In this document: piece by piece, positions 34,278 to 43,534 of the stretch
How the letters are laid out: the number at the start of each line of letters is the position of its first letter
Position numbering within the stretch: position 1 is the stretch's first letter
Assembly (NCBI GenBank): GCA_028284665.1
Contig: JANQRG010000020.1
Coordinates: forward strand, 1 to 46,185
Direction of reading: 5' to 3'
DNA: 46,185 bases
Origin: Croceivirga sp.
GTDB lineage: Bacteria > Bacteroidota > Bacteroidia > Flavobacteriales > Flavobacteriaceae
The notes under the pieces: generated by a model
The model's database searches: none
What the model was told of the DNA's origin: nothing
The model's input: the letters and a program-made list of their open reading frames with translations, nothing else
Translations under genes and position numbers: made by a program

Positions 34278-35996
34278 TTAAATGTTACCTTTTTTTAATT
34301 CTTCTGCGGCATGATTTGCTGCTCGGGCCGTAAACGCCATATAGGTTAGCGATGGATTAACACATGCTGCTGACGTCATAAAGGAGCCGTCTGTGACATA
34401 AACGTTTTTACAGGCATGTATTTGATTGTATCCGTTTAAAACGGAGGTTTTTGGGTCGCGCCCCATTCTTGCTGTGCCCATTTCGTGAATGCCCAGACCC
34501 AATGCCACGGGTTCATCATGAGGTTTTACATCCCGAAGGCCTGCTTTGGTCAACATCGCAACGGCTTGCTCTTTGATGTCCTCCCGCATCTTCCATTCAT
34601 TATCCTTTAATTCGGCGTCAAAGGTTACCGTAGGTAATCCCCATTGGTCTAATTTATCATAATCGAGGGTCATTCGGTTCTCTTCATAAGGGAGTACTTC
34701 ACCGAAACCGCCTATGCCAAAACTCCACCCTCCCGGTTTTAGAATGGCATCTTTCAAGTCTTTGCCATGGGAAACTTCGGCTATTATGTCCTCCCAGTTT
34801 TGCCTACTGGCACCACCTTGATATCCGTAACCTCTTAAGAATTTATCGGTATTGGATTTGCCACCGATATTCCGGAACCTTGGGATATAGATTCCTGCAG
34901 GTTTGCGGCCTTTGTAATATTTATCCTCAAAACCGTCATATTTACCACTTGCGCCTACATCAAGATGATGATCCATTATATTTCTACCCAGTTGATCAGA
35001 GTCATTGCCCAGGCCATTGGGAAAGCGATCTGACTTAGATTGCATTAAGATGGCCGTTGATGCAATAGCGGAAGCACATAAGAAAATTACCTTGGCTTTG
35101 AATTCAAATTCTTCCTTTGTGATCCGGTCAATGATTTTGACCCCAGTTGCCTTTTTGGTATCCGGATCATACACAAGCTCGTGGACAATGGAATCGGGTC
35201 GTAAGGTCATGTTTCCAGTAGCTTCGGCTGCGGGTAGTGTGGAGGATAAACTACTAAAATATGCTCCGAAAGGACAGCCGCGTATACATCGATTTCGAAA
35301 CTGGCAACGCATCCTGCCTTTTCCTTCAAAACGTTTGTCACTATTAATATGGGCAACACGCCCGGCGGTTATCACCCGTCCATCAAAATGTTCCGCCACT
35401 TTTTCTCTTACATGCTGTTCCAGACAGTTGAGCTCCATCATAGGCTCAAAAATGCTGTCAGGTAATTGGGATAGGCCCAAAGGCTCACCGGAAATTCCGG
35501 CATACCTTTCTACATATTCGTACCACGGGGCGATATCTTTATAGCGTATCGGCCAATCCACCCCATATCCATCCTTTGTATTAGCTTCGAAATCAAGGTC
35601 GCTCCAACGGTAACTGTGACGCCCCCACATTATGGAGCGTCCTCCTACATGATACCCCCGCATCCAGTCAAAACGTTTGGTTTCGTTGTATGGATGTTCC
35701 AAATCGTTTACAAACCAATGTTTGGAATCGGCACGTGTAGTATATCCGGTTCTACTTTGTTTTTCTTGTTTTTTAAGGTCTTCCTGACTGGGCTGATTGG
35801 CATGGGGGAAATCCCAGGTATCCATATTGGCTGTGATATAGTCGTCTCGGTGTTTTACCATACGACCTCTTTCCAGGACGAGGGTTTTTAACCCCTTTTC
35901 ACATAACTCTTTCGCTGCCCATCCTCCACTAATTCCTGTTCCGACCACTATAGCATCATAGGATTCCTGCTCCTCGTTATAATAGAATTTACTCAT
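34278..35996 (-). CDS. GMC-family flavin dehydrogenase (glucoside 3-dehydrogenase-like), copy 1
   Basis: FAD enzyme of 572 residues. The Rossmann motif is IVVGTGISGGWAAKELCEKG (about 16-36), and the C-terminal catalytic pair is His504 (GIHEMGTARMG) and Asn547 (ACVNPSLT). Cys231, Cys237 and Cys241 form the C-x5-C-x3-C motif that binds a [3Fe-4S] cluster in bacterial FAD glucose dehydrogenases, so electrons probably leave by an outside carrier and not oxygen. It has no export leader of its own; the adjacent small subunit has one. Context points to C3 oxidation of glycosides, though C1 or C2 oxidation is not excluded. Confidence 0.9.
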   Translation of the reverse strand: MSKFYYNEEQESYDAIVVGTGISGGWAAKELCEKGLKTLVLERGRMVKHRDDYITANMDTWDFPHANQPSQEDLKKQEKQSRTGYTTRADSKHWFVNDLEHPYNETKRFDWMRGYHVGGRSIMWGRHSYRWSDLDFEANTKDGYGVDWPIRYKDIAPWYEYVERYAGISGEPLGLSQLPDSIFEPMMELNCLEQHVREKVAEHFDGRVITAGRVAHINSDKRFEGKGRMRCQFRNRCIRGCPFGAYFSSLSSTLPAAEATGNMTLRPDSIVHELVYDPDTKKATGVKIIDRITKEEFEFKAKVIFLCASAIASTAILMQSKSDRFPNGLGNDSDQLGRNIMDHHLDVGASGKYDGFEDKYYKGRKPAGIYIPRFRNIGGKSNTDKFLRGYGYQGGASRQNWEDIIAEVSHGKDLKDAILKPGGWSFGIGGFGEVLPYEENRMTLDYDKLDQWGLPTVTFDAELKDNEWKMREDIKEQAVAMLTKAGLRDVKPHDEPVALGLGIHEMGTARMGRDPKTSVLNGYNQIHACKNVYVTDGSFMTSAACVNPSLTYMAFTARAANHAAEELKKGNI

Positions 35997-36026
35997 CTAT
36001 AGTACCAAATGGTTTAAGCTTTAAAT

Positions 36027-36082
36027 GTATTAAATATTAAATTAATTTTTTACATTTAGTCCCATGGCAAATTGGGAATTTG
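36027..36082. promoter_or_regulatory. Divergent control region of GMC/TIM-barrel module 1
   Basis: The 138-bp gap 35997-36134 holds GTATTAAATAT (36027-36037), found again at 45314-45324 in the equivalent gap of module 2. TAAATGTA (36022-36029) and TACATTTA (36051-36058) form an 8-bp inverted repeat, and CAAATT-GGG-AATTTG (36068-36082) a perfect dyad 53 bases before the TIM-barrel ATG. These are operator candidates, although the AT-rich context raises the chance of random matches. Confidence 0.4.
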
Positions 36083-36134
36083 ACACTAAAACGTTGTAGT
36101 GATTGTCAATATTTCAAAACCTAAAAACTAAATC

Positions 36135-37130
36135 ATGATACCTAGCAAGAGCATTAAAAAAATAACACTATGCGGAATAGTTCTGGTAGTACTTGTAAGT
36201 ACTGCCTGCAAACAAAACAAAAAACAGGAAGAAGTGGCAGAAGTAGAAGAATTGGAAGTTAAAGCGCCTGACGTTTATTTTAAGCTCTCATTAGCACAAT
36301 GGTCTATCAATAAAATGGTACGAAATGATGGGGTGGATCCTTACACCTTTGCCGAAAAAGCTAGTAATTGGGGGTTTGACGGCTTAGAGTATGTGAGTGG
36401 ATTATACTATCCGGAGCTCGAAAAGGAAAACTTTTCGGAAGAAGCGATGCAAAACTTCGTCGACAAGTCCAATGCCGAGGCTGAAAAGTATGGTCTTGAA
36501 AATTTATTGATCATGGTAGATGGACAGGGAAATCTAGCAGCAAGCGATGAGAAAGAAAGGGATGCTGCGGTTGAAAATCATCACAAGTGGGTGGATGCTG
36601 CCGCTGCTATGGGATGCCATGCCATTCGCGTTAACCTTAATGGTAGCCGGGAACATGAGGAATGGACGAAAGCCTCCGTGGACGGCTTGTCTAAATTGGC
36701 TGGCTACGCCAAAGACAAAAATATTAACGTAATTGTTGAAAATCACGGTGGTCCATCCTCCAATGCCGCTTGGTTAGCCAGCGTAATGGAGCAGGTGGGG
36801 ATGGACAATTGCGGGACATTGCCTGATTTTGGTAATTTTTGTATCAAAAGAGAAGATGGATCGTATTATGAGTCCAAATGTCTTGAAGAATATGATAAAT
36901 ACCAGGGGGTGAAAGAGTTGATGCCCTATGCCAAAGCAGTAAGTGCGAAATCCTATGCTTTTGATGAACAAGGTAATGAGACCAGGGTGGATTATGCTAA
37001 GATGCTGAAAATTGTAAAGGAAGCAGGATATACCGGATATATTGGTGTAGAGTATGAAGGGGTGGAACTGAGTGAGGAAGAGGGTATCAAAGCCACCAGG
37101 GAATTGTTATTAAAGGCCGGAAAACTATAA
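36135..37130 (+). CDS. Exported TIM-barrel sugar isomerase/epimerase-like lipoprotein
   Basis: Protein of 331 residues with a hydrophobic leader ending in a lipobox (LVSTAC, Cys25) followed by a charged linker. The rest is an AP-endonuclease-2/xylose-isomerase-type TIM barrel. The metal-site blocks are IVENHGGPSS, LPDFGNF, and GVEYEGVEL near the end. Members in Bacteroidota work on keto sugars as isomerases, epimerases or lyases. An extracytoplasmic location fits a step directly after periplasmic oxidation. It is divergent from the GMC gene and followed by DinB and an MFS transporter in the same direction. Confidence 0.88.
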   Translation: MIPSKSIKKITLCGIVLVVLVSTACKQNKKQEEVAEVEELEVKAPDVYFKLSLAQWSINKMVRNDGVDPYTFAEKASNWGFDGLEYVSGLYYPELEKENFSEEAMQNFVDKSNAEAEKYGLENLLIMVDGQGNLAASDEKERDAAVENHHKWVDAAAAMGCHAIRVNLNGSREHEEWTKASVDGLSKLAGYAKDKNINVIVENHGGPSSNAAWLASVMEQVGMDNCGTLPDFGNFCIKREDGSYYESKCLEEYDKYQGVKELMPYAKAVSAKSYAFDEQGNETRVDYAKMLKIVKEAGYTGYIGVEYEGVELSEEEGIKATRELLLKAGKL

Positions 37131-37150
37131 GGTGAAGTTGCTAAATAGTA

Positions 37151-37594
37151 ATGGAAACACTCTTTAACCAACTTTTCGATTACAATTTTTATTGCAATAA
37201 AAACCTAATCGCTAAGGTAAAGGAGATGGGTGATGTGCCTGAAAATAGCGGTAGGCTTTTTTCCCATATCCTAAATGCACATCATATTTGGAACAAACGT
37301 CTTATCAACGAAGAGCGCTCCTATGACGTTTGGCAAATTCACAATATCAAAGACTGGGAAGATATACACTATGAGAACCAAAGGGCCACTTTTGAAGTGA
37401 TACGCAATACGGACGACTTTAATAAACGCGTAGAGTACGAAACCACTTCCGGTCGGGTATTTACTAATGACTTAAAAGATATTCTTTTCCATATTGTTAA
37501 CCACTCCACCCATCACAGAGGACAAATTTTGAAGGATTTTAGGGAGAATGGGTTTGAACCCCTGGCATTGGATTACATTTTTTTTAAACGTTAA
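37151..37594 (+). CDS. DinB family protein
   Basis: Protein of 147 residues with a four-helix DinB-like fold. The metal-binding histidines are placed as in the family: HILNAHHIWN early and LFHIVNHSTHHRGQI late. Many members use low-molecular-weight thiols as cofactors or act as thiol transferases; the role in a sugar cluster is unclear. It starts 20 bases after the TIM-barrel stop and ends 15 bases before the transporter, so it is likely part of the same transcript. Confidence 0.85.
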   Translation: METLFNQLFDYNFYCNKNLIAKVKEMGDVPENSGRLFSHILNAHHIWNKRLINEERSYDVWQIHNIKDWEDIHYENQRATFEVIRNTDDFNKRVEYETTSGRVFTNDLKDILFHIVNHSTHHRGQILKDFRENGFEPLALDYIFFKR

Positions 37595-37609
37595 TCTTAA
37601 TGTTTGTAC

Positions 37610-38836
37610 ATGAGGCCCATCATCAAAATTCAGCTTTCCATAATGATGTTTTTGGAATTCTTCATTTGGGGAGGATGGTTTGTAACTATGGGCATCTACC
37701 TGCCAAATACATTACAAGCTAGTGGAGCGGACATCGCAACAGCTTATTCCAGTCAGTCTTGGGGAGCAATACTAGCACCTTTCATTATTGGGTTGATCGC
37801 CGACCGGCATTTTAATGCCGAACGGGTTTTAGGGATTTTGCACCTAATAGGGGCCTTTTTGATGTATCAAATGGCTTTTGCAGAAAACATGGCGGTATTC
37901 ATCCCTTACGTATTTGGGTATATGATTGCTTACATGCCTACTTTAGCCCTGGTAAACTCAGTTTCCTTTAATCAAATGAAAGATCCTTCAAAAGAATTTG
38001 CTTTTATCCGGGTTTTTGGTACGATAGGTTGGATAGTGGCGGGGCTTGCAATTAGTTTTTTTGGTTGGGATAGTGAACAAGGTATACAGGTAGGACTCTT
38101 ACGCAACACTTTTTTAATGGTCTCAGGCGCTTCTGCAGTATTGGGGGTGTTTAGTTTTCTATTGCCAAAGACGCCACCCAGGGTAAGTAAAAATGAAAAG
38201 GTATCAATACCGCACATTCTAGGACTAGATGCGCTAAAATTGTTAAAGGATAAGAATTACCTAACCTTTTTTTTAGCATCGGTGCTTATTTGCATACCCC
38301 TTGCCTTCTATTATCAACATGCAGGACAGTTTTTGGGCGAAATCGGGATGTCCAACCCAGCTGCAAAAATGTCCATCGGTCAACTTTCTGAAGTGTTTTT
38401 TATGTTGCTGTTACCTTTCTTTTTTGCCAGATTTGGATTTAAGAAGACCATTCTTGTCGGTATGTTTGCCTGGTTGATCCGATACTTGCTCTTCGCCTAT
38501 GGTAATACAGGTGAATTAGCTTTTATGCTTATTATGGGTATCGCGCTTCACGGCATTTGTTACGACTTCTTCTTTGTTTCCGGGCAGATCTATACGGATA
38601 CCAAAGCTGGGAAGAAATACAAAAGTGCCGCACAAGGGTTAATAACCTTAGCTACCTATGGGGTGGGCATGTTGATCGGTTTTTGGATAGCAGGAACCAT
38701 CACTGATGCCAATATCCTAGGCGAAAATGAGCATAATTGGATTGCTATTTGGAATTTTCCGGCATTTTTTGCGTTAGGAGTAGCCCTACTTTTCATGATA
38801 TTCTTTAGAAAACAAAGCATCCAGTATAACCAATAG
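37610..38836 (+). CDS. MFS transporter, nucleoside/sugar:proton symporter-like (NupG family)
   Basis: Membrane protein of 408 residues with about twelve helices. The opening IQLSIMMFLEFFIWGGWFVT and the LNATERVL-like loop (DRHFNAERVLGILH) match the Nuc_H_symporter group. The ATG at 37610 is chosen over a TTG two codons earlier. In Bacteroidota these genes usually sit with Gfo/Idh/MocA and TIM-barrel genes and not with nucleoside genes, so the cargo here is more likely a sugar or a keto-sugar product. It is the only importer in this cluster. Confidence 0.85.
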   Translation: MRPIIKIQLSIMMFLEFFIWGGWFVTMGIYLPNTLQASGADIATAYSSQSWGAILAPFIIGLIADRHFNAERVLGILHLIGAFLMYQMAFAENMAVFIPYVFGYMIAYMPTLALVNSVSFNQMKDPSKEFAFIRVFGTIGWIVAGLAISFFGWDSEQGIQVGLLRNTFLMVSGASAVLGVFSFLLPKTPPRVSKNEKVSIPHILGLDALKLLKDKNYLTFFLASVLICIPLAFYYQHAGQFLGEIGMSNPAAKMSIGQLSEVFFMLLLPFFFARFGFKKTILVGMFAWLIRYLLFAYGNTGELAFMLIMGIALHGICYDFFFVSGQIYTDTKAGKKYKSAAQGLITLATYGVGMLIGFWIAGTITDANILGENEHNWIAIWNFPAFFALGVALLFMIFFRKQSIQYNQ

Positions 38837-39042
38837 GAACCCGGATCAAACATCAGGTCAGCCTGCCAATGTTATGTGTTGATTACAGATGTTGCTTATC
38901 TAGGTTCCAACTCGAACTCCTCCAGGCAATCTTATGCGATTAACAGTAATTTTTATGGTAGTACTTGAATATTGCTTTTGATGCAAAATAAATTGGAAGA
39001 ACAACGAATTAAATACTAATTTAGGGTAAAACCATAACGAAA

Positions 39043-40179
39043 ATGCCAAAAAAAATACGACTTGGAATTTTAGGCGGTGGAGGAGACTCACTAATTGGGG
39101 TGTTACATCGTGTAGCTGCATTTATCAATGATAACTATGAAATTGTGGGAGCCGTGTTCAGCCCGGTACACCAGGATAGTTTAGACTTTGCAAAACAAAT
39201 TGATATTCCAACAAATCGGATTTACCCTGATTTTGAAACCCTGATCGCGGAAGAGCTAAAGCTTCCCGAAGAGGAACGGATTCAGGTGTGTTCTGTACAG
39301 ACGCCTAATTTTTTGCACTTTCGAATGGCGAAAGGACTATTGGAAAACGGGTTTCATGTCATTTGTGAAAAACCAATGACCATGACCTATGTGGAGGCAA
39401 AAAAATTGCAGGAAGCTCATAAAACATCCGGAAAGGTATTTGCCTTGACCCATACCTATACCGGTTATCCTATGGTGCGCCAAATGCGGGAAATGATCAA
39501 GAACGGAGAACTGGGGAGGATTCACAAAGTAGATGCGCGATATTATCAGGGTTGGATCAATCCTATTATTCACGATAAAGAAAAGCGTGCTGCTGTTTGG
39601 CGTTTGGATCCTACCAAAGCTGGAATCAGTTCTTGCATGGGCGATATTGGAGTACATGCCTTTAATATGTTGGAGTTTACCACGGGGTTGAAAGTCAAGG
39701 CGTTGTTATGTGATTTCAATTACTTGTATGACGAAAATGTAATGGATGTGGACGGTACAGTTTTGGTACGGATGGATAAACATGTCAAAGGGGTTATTCG
39801 TGCAAGTCAAGTGGCAACTGGTGAAGAAAATGGATTGGCGATTCGCATCTATGGTGAAAAGGGAGGATTTGTTTGGAAGCAGGAGAATCCCAATTTTTTG
39901 TATTTTTTTACGGAGGGAAAACCACTCCAGGTGTACAAGCCCGGCCATCCTTATAACTCGAAACTATCACTGGACGGAACAAAACTTCCTCCAGGCCATC
40001 CTGAAGGTATCTTTGATGCTATGGCAAACATTTACCTGGGAGCTGCCAAAGCGATCCGTGGAGAGGAATATGACGATGGGGAATTTCCTACGATGGAGGA
40101 TGGCGTTCGCGGCATGAATTTTATTGAAGGTACAGTATACTCCCATAAACAAGGCAATATATGGATCGATATGGACTAG
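39043..40179 (+). CDS. Cytoplasmic Gfo/Idh/MocA family oxidoreductase
   Basis: NAD(P)-dependent oxidoreductase of 378 residues. It has no leader, so unlike its two relatives in the window it works in the cytoplasm. The glycine motif is ILGGGGDSL (about 9-17), the EKP motif is intact at 109-111 (CEKPMTMTYVEA), and the C-terminal domain has the family lysine/histidine region SCMGDIGVHAFNMLE. Substrates are probably keto sugars or their alcohols brought in by the preceding MFS transporter. A bidirectional terminator at 40322-40350 closes the unit. Confidence 0.92.
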   Translation: MPKKIRLGILGGGGDSLIGVLHRVAAFINDNYEIVGAVFSPVHQDSLDFAKQIDIPTNRIYPDFETLIAEELKLPEEERIQVCSVQTPNFLHFRMAKGLLENGFHVICEKPMTMTYVEAKKLQEAHKTSGKVFALTHTYTGYPMVRQMREMIKNGELGRIHKVDARYYQGWINPIIHDKEKRAAVWRLDPTKAGISSCMGDIGVHAFNMLEFTTGLKVKALLCDFNYLYDENVMDVDGTVLVRMDKHVKGVIRASQVATGEENGLAIRIYGEKGGFVWKQENPNFLYFFTEGKPLQVYKPGHPYNSKLSLDGTKLPPGHPEGIFDAMANIYLGAAKAIRGEEYDDGEFPTMEDGVRGMNFIEGTVYSHKQGNIWIDMD

Positions 40180-40321
40180 CAATCATTTTGAGAGAAAGTG
40201 GCTTACAACTGGTGCTATCAAACGGCGCCTTCCCACACGTTAAGTAAAGACCCTTTTTCTAAGCGGAAATACTCTTATCTTTTTAAATGAAATGTGCGCT
40301 TTTCCAGGGGGATAATCAAAC

Positions 40322-40350
40322 AAAAAAAGCCAGGCGTCGCCCGGCTTTTC
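40322..40350. terminator. Bidirectional terminator between convergent units
   Basis: AAAAGCCAGGC and GCCCGGCTTTT pair around GTC with one mismatch, with an A-run before and T-rich sequence after. It lies between the plus-strand Gfo gene and the minus-strand DUF1080 gene. Confidence 0.85.
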
Positions 40351-40421
40351 TTCTTTTTATCTTTCAAAACTACCCAAAACAAGTTCTCCGGGAACTTCTG
40401 GTTGAATTGTAGTCTTGCGGA

Positions 40422-41225
40422 TTAGAGTTCTTTGATTTTTATGTTTCTGAACCACACGTCATCCCCATGGTCCTGTAACCCAAAATAGCCTTCAGTAGCA
40501 ACATCAGCCCAGTTTTCATTGAGCTCTGGAAACTTGCTGGCAGCTACCATTTCGTTCCATTCCGGGGTCCATAAATGATATTCCACCACTTTCTCACCGT
40601 TCTGTTTGTGCCATACTGAACCTTTGTACACCATAATCTCAACCTGGTTCCATTCCCCAACCGGTTTAGCATTTTGTGGATTTGCAGCAATCAGATCGTA
40701 CAAAGAACCCGCCTGTCGGTTTCCATTGGTCCCCATTTGGGCATCCGGATGTTTCTCATTATCCAAGATTTGCATTTCTGGAGCGGTTTTCCATATAAAG
40801 TCCAATTCATCAGACTCTTGGCCCAGGTAAAATATACCGGAGTTACCACCTTCCGAAATTTTCCATTCCAGTTTCAAATGGAAGTTGGAAAAGGCCTGGT
40901 CATACAGAATATCTCCTCTATCCTTACCTCCTGCTTCTCCCCTTCCGGAACCCGGACAGTGGATCATACCATCTTCAACGACCCAACCTGTAGGAAACGT
41001 ATCCTTCCCATAGCTCCTCCACCCATTAGATGTTTCGCCATCAAAAAGGAGTTTCCATCCGTCGGCTTTTTCTGCCTCGCTCAAAGCATTTGGAGCCGTT
41101 GTCACTTCAGTTTCGACAACTTCTGTCGCTACCTCTTCTGTTTCGGCTGACTTTTCTTTTTTAGCCGTATTGCAGGATAATAACAATCCAATTACAAGTA
41201 ATGATGCAATTTTTACGCGTATCAT
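40422..41225 (-). CDS. DUF1080 lipoprotein (3-keto-disaccharide hydrolase family)
   Basis: Protein of 267 residues from the ATG at 41225, chosen for its leader MIRVKIASLLVIGLLLSC with a lipobox Cys18; an upstream in-frame start would add ten residues. The DUF1080 jelly-roll has WKLLFDGETSNGWRSYG, GWVVEDGMIHCPGSG, DFHLKLEWKISEGGNSG-like (FHLKLEWKISEGGNSGIF) and QDHGDDVWFRNIKIKE blocks. Members of this family hydrolyse 3-keto-glycosides by elimination and water addition. It follows the exported Gfo gene by 17 bases, so one transcript. This is the best single pointer to a 3-keto route in this region. Confidence 0.9.
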   Translation of the reverse strand: MIRVKIASLLVIGLLLSCNTAKKEKSAETEEVATEVVETEVTTAPNALSEAEKADGWKLLFDGETSNGWRSYGKDTFPTGWVVEDGMIHCPGSGRGEAGGKDRGDILYDQAFSNFHLKLEWKISEGGNSGIFYLGQESDELDFIWKTAPEMQILDNEKHPDAQMGTNGNRQAGSLYDLIAANPQNAKPVGEWNQVEIMVYKGSVWHKQNGEKVVEYHLWTPEWNEMVAASKFPELNENWADVATEGYFGLQDHGDDVWFRNIKIKEL

Positions 41226-41242
41226 TTTTAATGTGTGTTTGA

Positions 41243-42721
41243 TTAATAATTCCAACCTTCCCTGTAGGTCTTCTTGACATAATTTTCAGCCGCTTCTTTG
41301 GCATTCATCGTCGCAAATTGGGTGTCAAATCGTGGATCACCATCGATCACGGTAAATTTATCGGAAGTTACCACCCGAATTTCATCGGTATCACTAATGT
41401 TAGTGATTTTCATGTTTTCAGCGTCCCATTCCAATCTTCGACGTAAATCCTGTAATCGTACGGCCAGATTACCAGCGACAACGGTTTCATTTAATGGTCC
41501 TGCATAATCAAAATTCGAACTACATTCAACACGGTTTTCCTTGCTTTCCTTGCAAGCACGGATCCAATCTTTTTCATGACCACCATTCATTGCATCCGGA
41601 ATTCTTCGCAATTCGTTGGTCACAGGTGGCGGATTGTCCTCGCGTCCTATTATGTATGGATTTGCGGCATATGTACTGCATACCAGTGTTCCCTTGGTAC
41701 CGTAAAAAACAGCACCACCGCCCCAGTCTCCCAGGTGCTCTCCGGGCTTCATGCCTTCCGGTCTTTCGGGCATTAGACCGCCATCATACCAGGTGAATTC
41801 TACTGCCGGCATTTTTACCTTGCCCTTCTTGGGTCGTTCCGCGAAATAATAGGTTACTTTTTCTGATATCGGTGCACTTTCGGTATTCAACTGAGAAGAG
41901 GATGCTTCAAAGGCATATGGGAATCCGAGTTCAAGCGCTTTGTACACAGGGTCCATGATATGGCAGGCCATGTCACCCAAAGCCCCGGTACCAAAATCCC
42001 ACCAGGCTCTCCAGTTCCATGGCGTATAGGATGGATGGTAAGGCCGCCATTCCGCTGGCCCAATAAATAGATCCCAATCAAGGGTAGGAGGAAGCGAGGG
42101 CGTTTCCGCCGGTCTTTCAAGCCCTTGAGGCCATATAGGGCGATTGGTCCAGGCATCTACCCTGGTAACCTCGCCGATTTCGCCGTTCCAGATCCACTCA
42201 CATACCTTTCTCATATCATCACTTGAGTTGCCCTGGTTACCCATCTGAGTGGCCACACCGGTTTCTTTGGCAATTTCCCTTAGTTTCCTGGATTCATATA
42301 CCGAATGTGTCAAAGGCTTTTGAACATAAACGTGCTTTCCGGCCCTCATGGAATCCGCTGCGGAAACATAATGGGTATGATCCGGAGTTGAGATCATAAT
42401 GGCATCAATATCCTTATCCATTTCGGCCAGCATTTTGCGATAGTCTTTGTATAATTTGGCCTTTGGATAGTCTTTGAAGCACCTTTCAGCATATTTCCAA
42501 TCCACATCCGCCAATGCCACAATATTTTCAGCATTCATGTTTTTCAGGTTTCTTCTACCCATACCTCCAACACCAATACCGGCAATGTTGAGTTTGTCAC
42601 TTGGAGCCTTGTACCCAAAGCCAGCAACCACATGGCTTGGCACAATAGTGATCCCAGCTAGCGCCGCGCCTGATTTTTTTAAAAAGTCCCTACGTTGATT
42701 TTTTGGGTTTTTGTCATTCAT
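41243..42721 (-). CDS. Tat-exported Gfo/Idh/MocA family oxidoreductase
   Basis: Oxidoreductase of 492 residues. A twin-arginine leader is clear: QRRDFLKKSGAALAGITIVP. The glycine motif is at about 48-54 (GIGVGGMG) and the EKP motif appears as QKP at 134-136 (VYVQKPLTHSVYES). It is related to the 949-2358 protein, sharing the DHTH, QMGNQ/QMGIQ and DWDLFIGPA/DWNLWLGTS-type blocks, and less to the cytoplasmic 39043 gene. Paired with the DUF1080 gene downstream, it probably oxidises or reduces sugar intermediates outside the cytoplasm with tightly bound NAD. Substrate unknown. Confidence 0.92.
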   Translation of the reverse strand: MNDKNPKNQRRDFLKKSGAALAGITIVPSHVVAGFGYKAPSDKLNIAGIGVGGMGRRNLKNMNAENIVALADVDWKYAERCFKDYPKAKLYKDYRKMLAEMDKDIDAIMISTPDHTHYVSAADSMRAGKHVYVQKPLTHSVYESRKLREIAKETGVATQMGNQGNSSDDMRKVCEWIWNGEIGEVTRVDAWTNRPIWPQGLERPAETPSLPPTLDWDLFIGPAEWRPYHPSYTPWNWRAWWDFGTGALGDMACHIMDPVYKALELGFPYAFEASSSQLNTESAPISEKVTYYFAERPKKGKVKMPAVEFTWYDGGLMPERPEGMKPGEHLGDWGGGAVFYGTKGTLVCSTYAANPYIIGREDNPPPVTNELRRIPDAMNGGHEKDWIRACKESKENRVECSSNFDYAGPLNETVVAGNLAVRLQDLRRRLEWDAENMKITNISDTDEIRVVTSDKFTVIDGDPRFDTQFATMNAKEAAENYVKKTYREGWNY

Positions 42722-43057
42722 AAAGGTTTGTTTTTATTGAAATTTTGTTTGTCTTGAAATCCTTTTATTCCTGGTCTTCCAGGACATTAGACGTAATTTT
42801 TAGTACGGTTCAAAAAAGGAGGTTGAAAATACTTATTTTTTTGGTTTTTCGGAAATGGCAAGATACATGAAATAAATAGTGGTTTTAAATAATTTTTTAG
42901 CCCATTTGTTAAAAAAATCACAAGTGCTGCATTGGCTTTTTGCACAATTTGAATTTCAGGGAAGGCATAGCAAACTAAAGGGAAACAGAAGTCCTTTTTT
43001 TCGTATTAAAACTGAACGGAATAGAATACAACAATGGTCACAATTTGCAGCTACTTT
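42722..43057. other. AT-rich gap of 336 bases with no gene
   Basis: The gap lies between the ASCH gene (stop at 43058, minus strand) and the start of the exported Gfo gene at 42721. It must carry the Gfo promoter on the minus strand. I saw no TAnnTTTG box I would defend, no strong hairpin and no coding frame. Confidence 0.6.
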
Positions 43058-43522
43058 TTAGCGTTCAAAAAGCTTTTCAAATCGTTCAAAAACAACGATC
43101 ATACTTTCGAGCGGTTTCCGACCAAAGGGTGCTAACTCGCGAGTGTAGTAGTCCCAATGCACTTTTCTCCAGTAGTCCAGGCTTTTGTCGCCTTCCCCTT
43201 CTAAACGCGCATGCTCTGCATGAATGGCGAAGTAGGGAACAAGTCTTACGCTGGTGGTTCGGATAATGCTTTTGGCATCACCCTTCCAGTTTGTCACCAC
43301 GGCAAAATCTCCTATTTTGGGAAGTGCTTCTTTACGCAACTGTAGTCCTAGTAAGGAATGCGAAGTGGCGCGTTTAATATCCTTGCGCACTAATTCCGAA
43401 CAGGTGTTGGCATCTTTTTCATTATCACAGAAATGTATGACTTTAGGAGCAGGGCAGTTGGCAAATTCTAAATGGGCATCTAAAAAGTCGCCCCAAAGAC
43501 TACGGGCTGAAGCGTTTTCCAT
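43058..43522 (-). CDS. ASCH domain protein
   Basis: Protein of 154 residues. The ASCH fold is shown by GLQLRKEALPKIGDFAVVTNWKG-type strands (split here as LRKEALPKIGDFAVV and TNWKG), then IIRTTSVRLVPYFAIHAEHA, then WRKVHWDYYTRELAPFGRKP. ASCH proteins bind RNA or modified nucleosides; some hydrolyse acetylated cytidine. The Lys/Thr/Glu triad of that amidohydrolase group cannot be assigned with confidence here. It starts 12 bases after the GMC gene, so it is in that transcript although its role in sugar oxidation is not obvious. Confidence 0.82.
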   Translation of the reverse strand: MENASARSLWGDFLDAHLEFANCPAPKVIHFCDNEKDANTCSELVRKDIKRATSHSLLGLQLRKEALPKIGDFAVVTNWKGDAKSIIRTTSVRLVPYFAIHAEHARLEGEGDKSLDYWRKVHWDYYTRELAPFGRKPLESMIVVFERFEKLFER

Positions 43523-43534
43523 AGGGAGACAATA

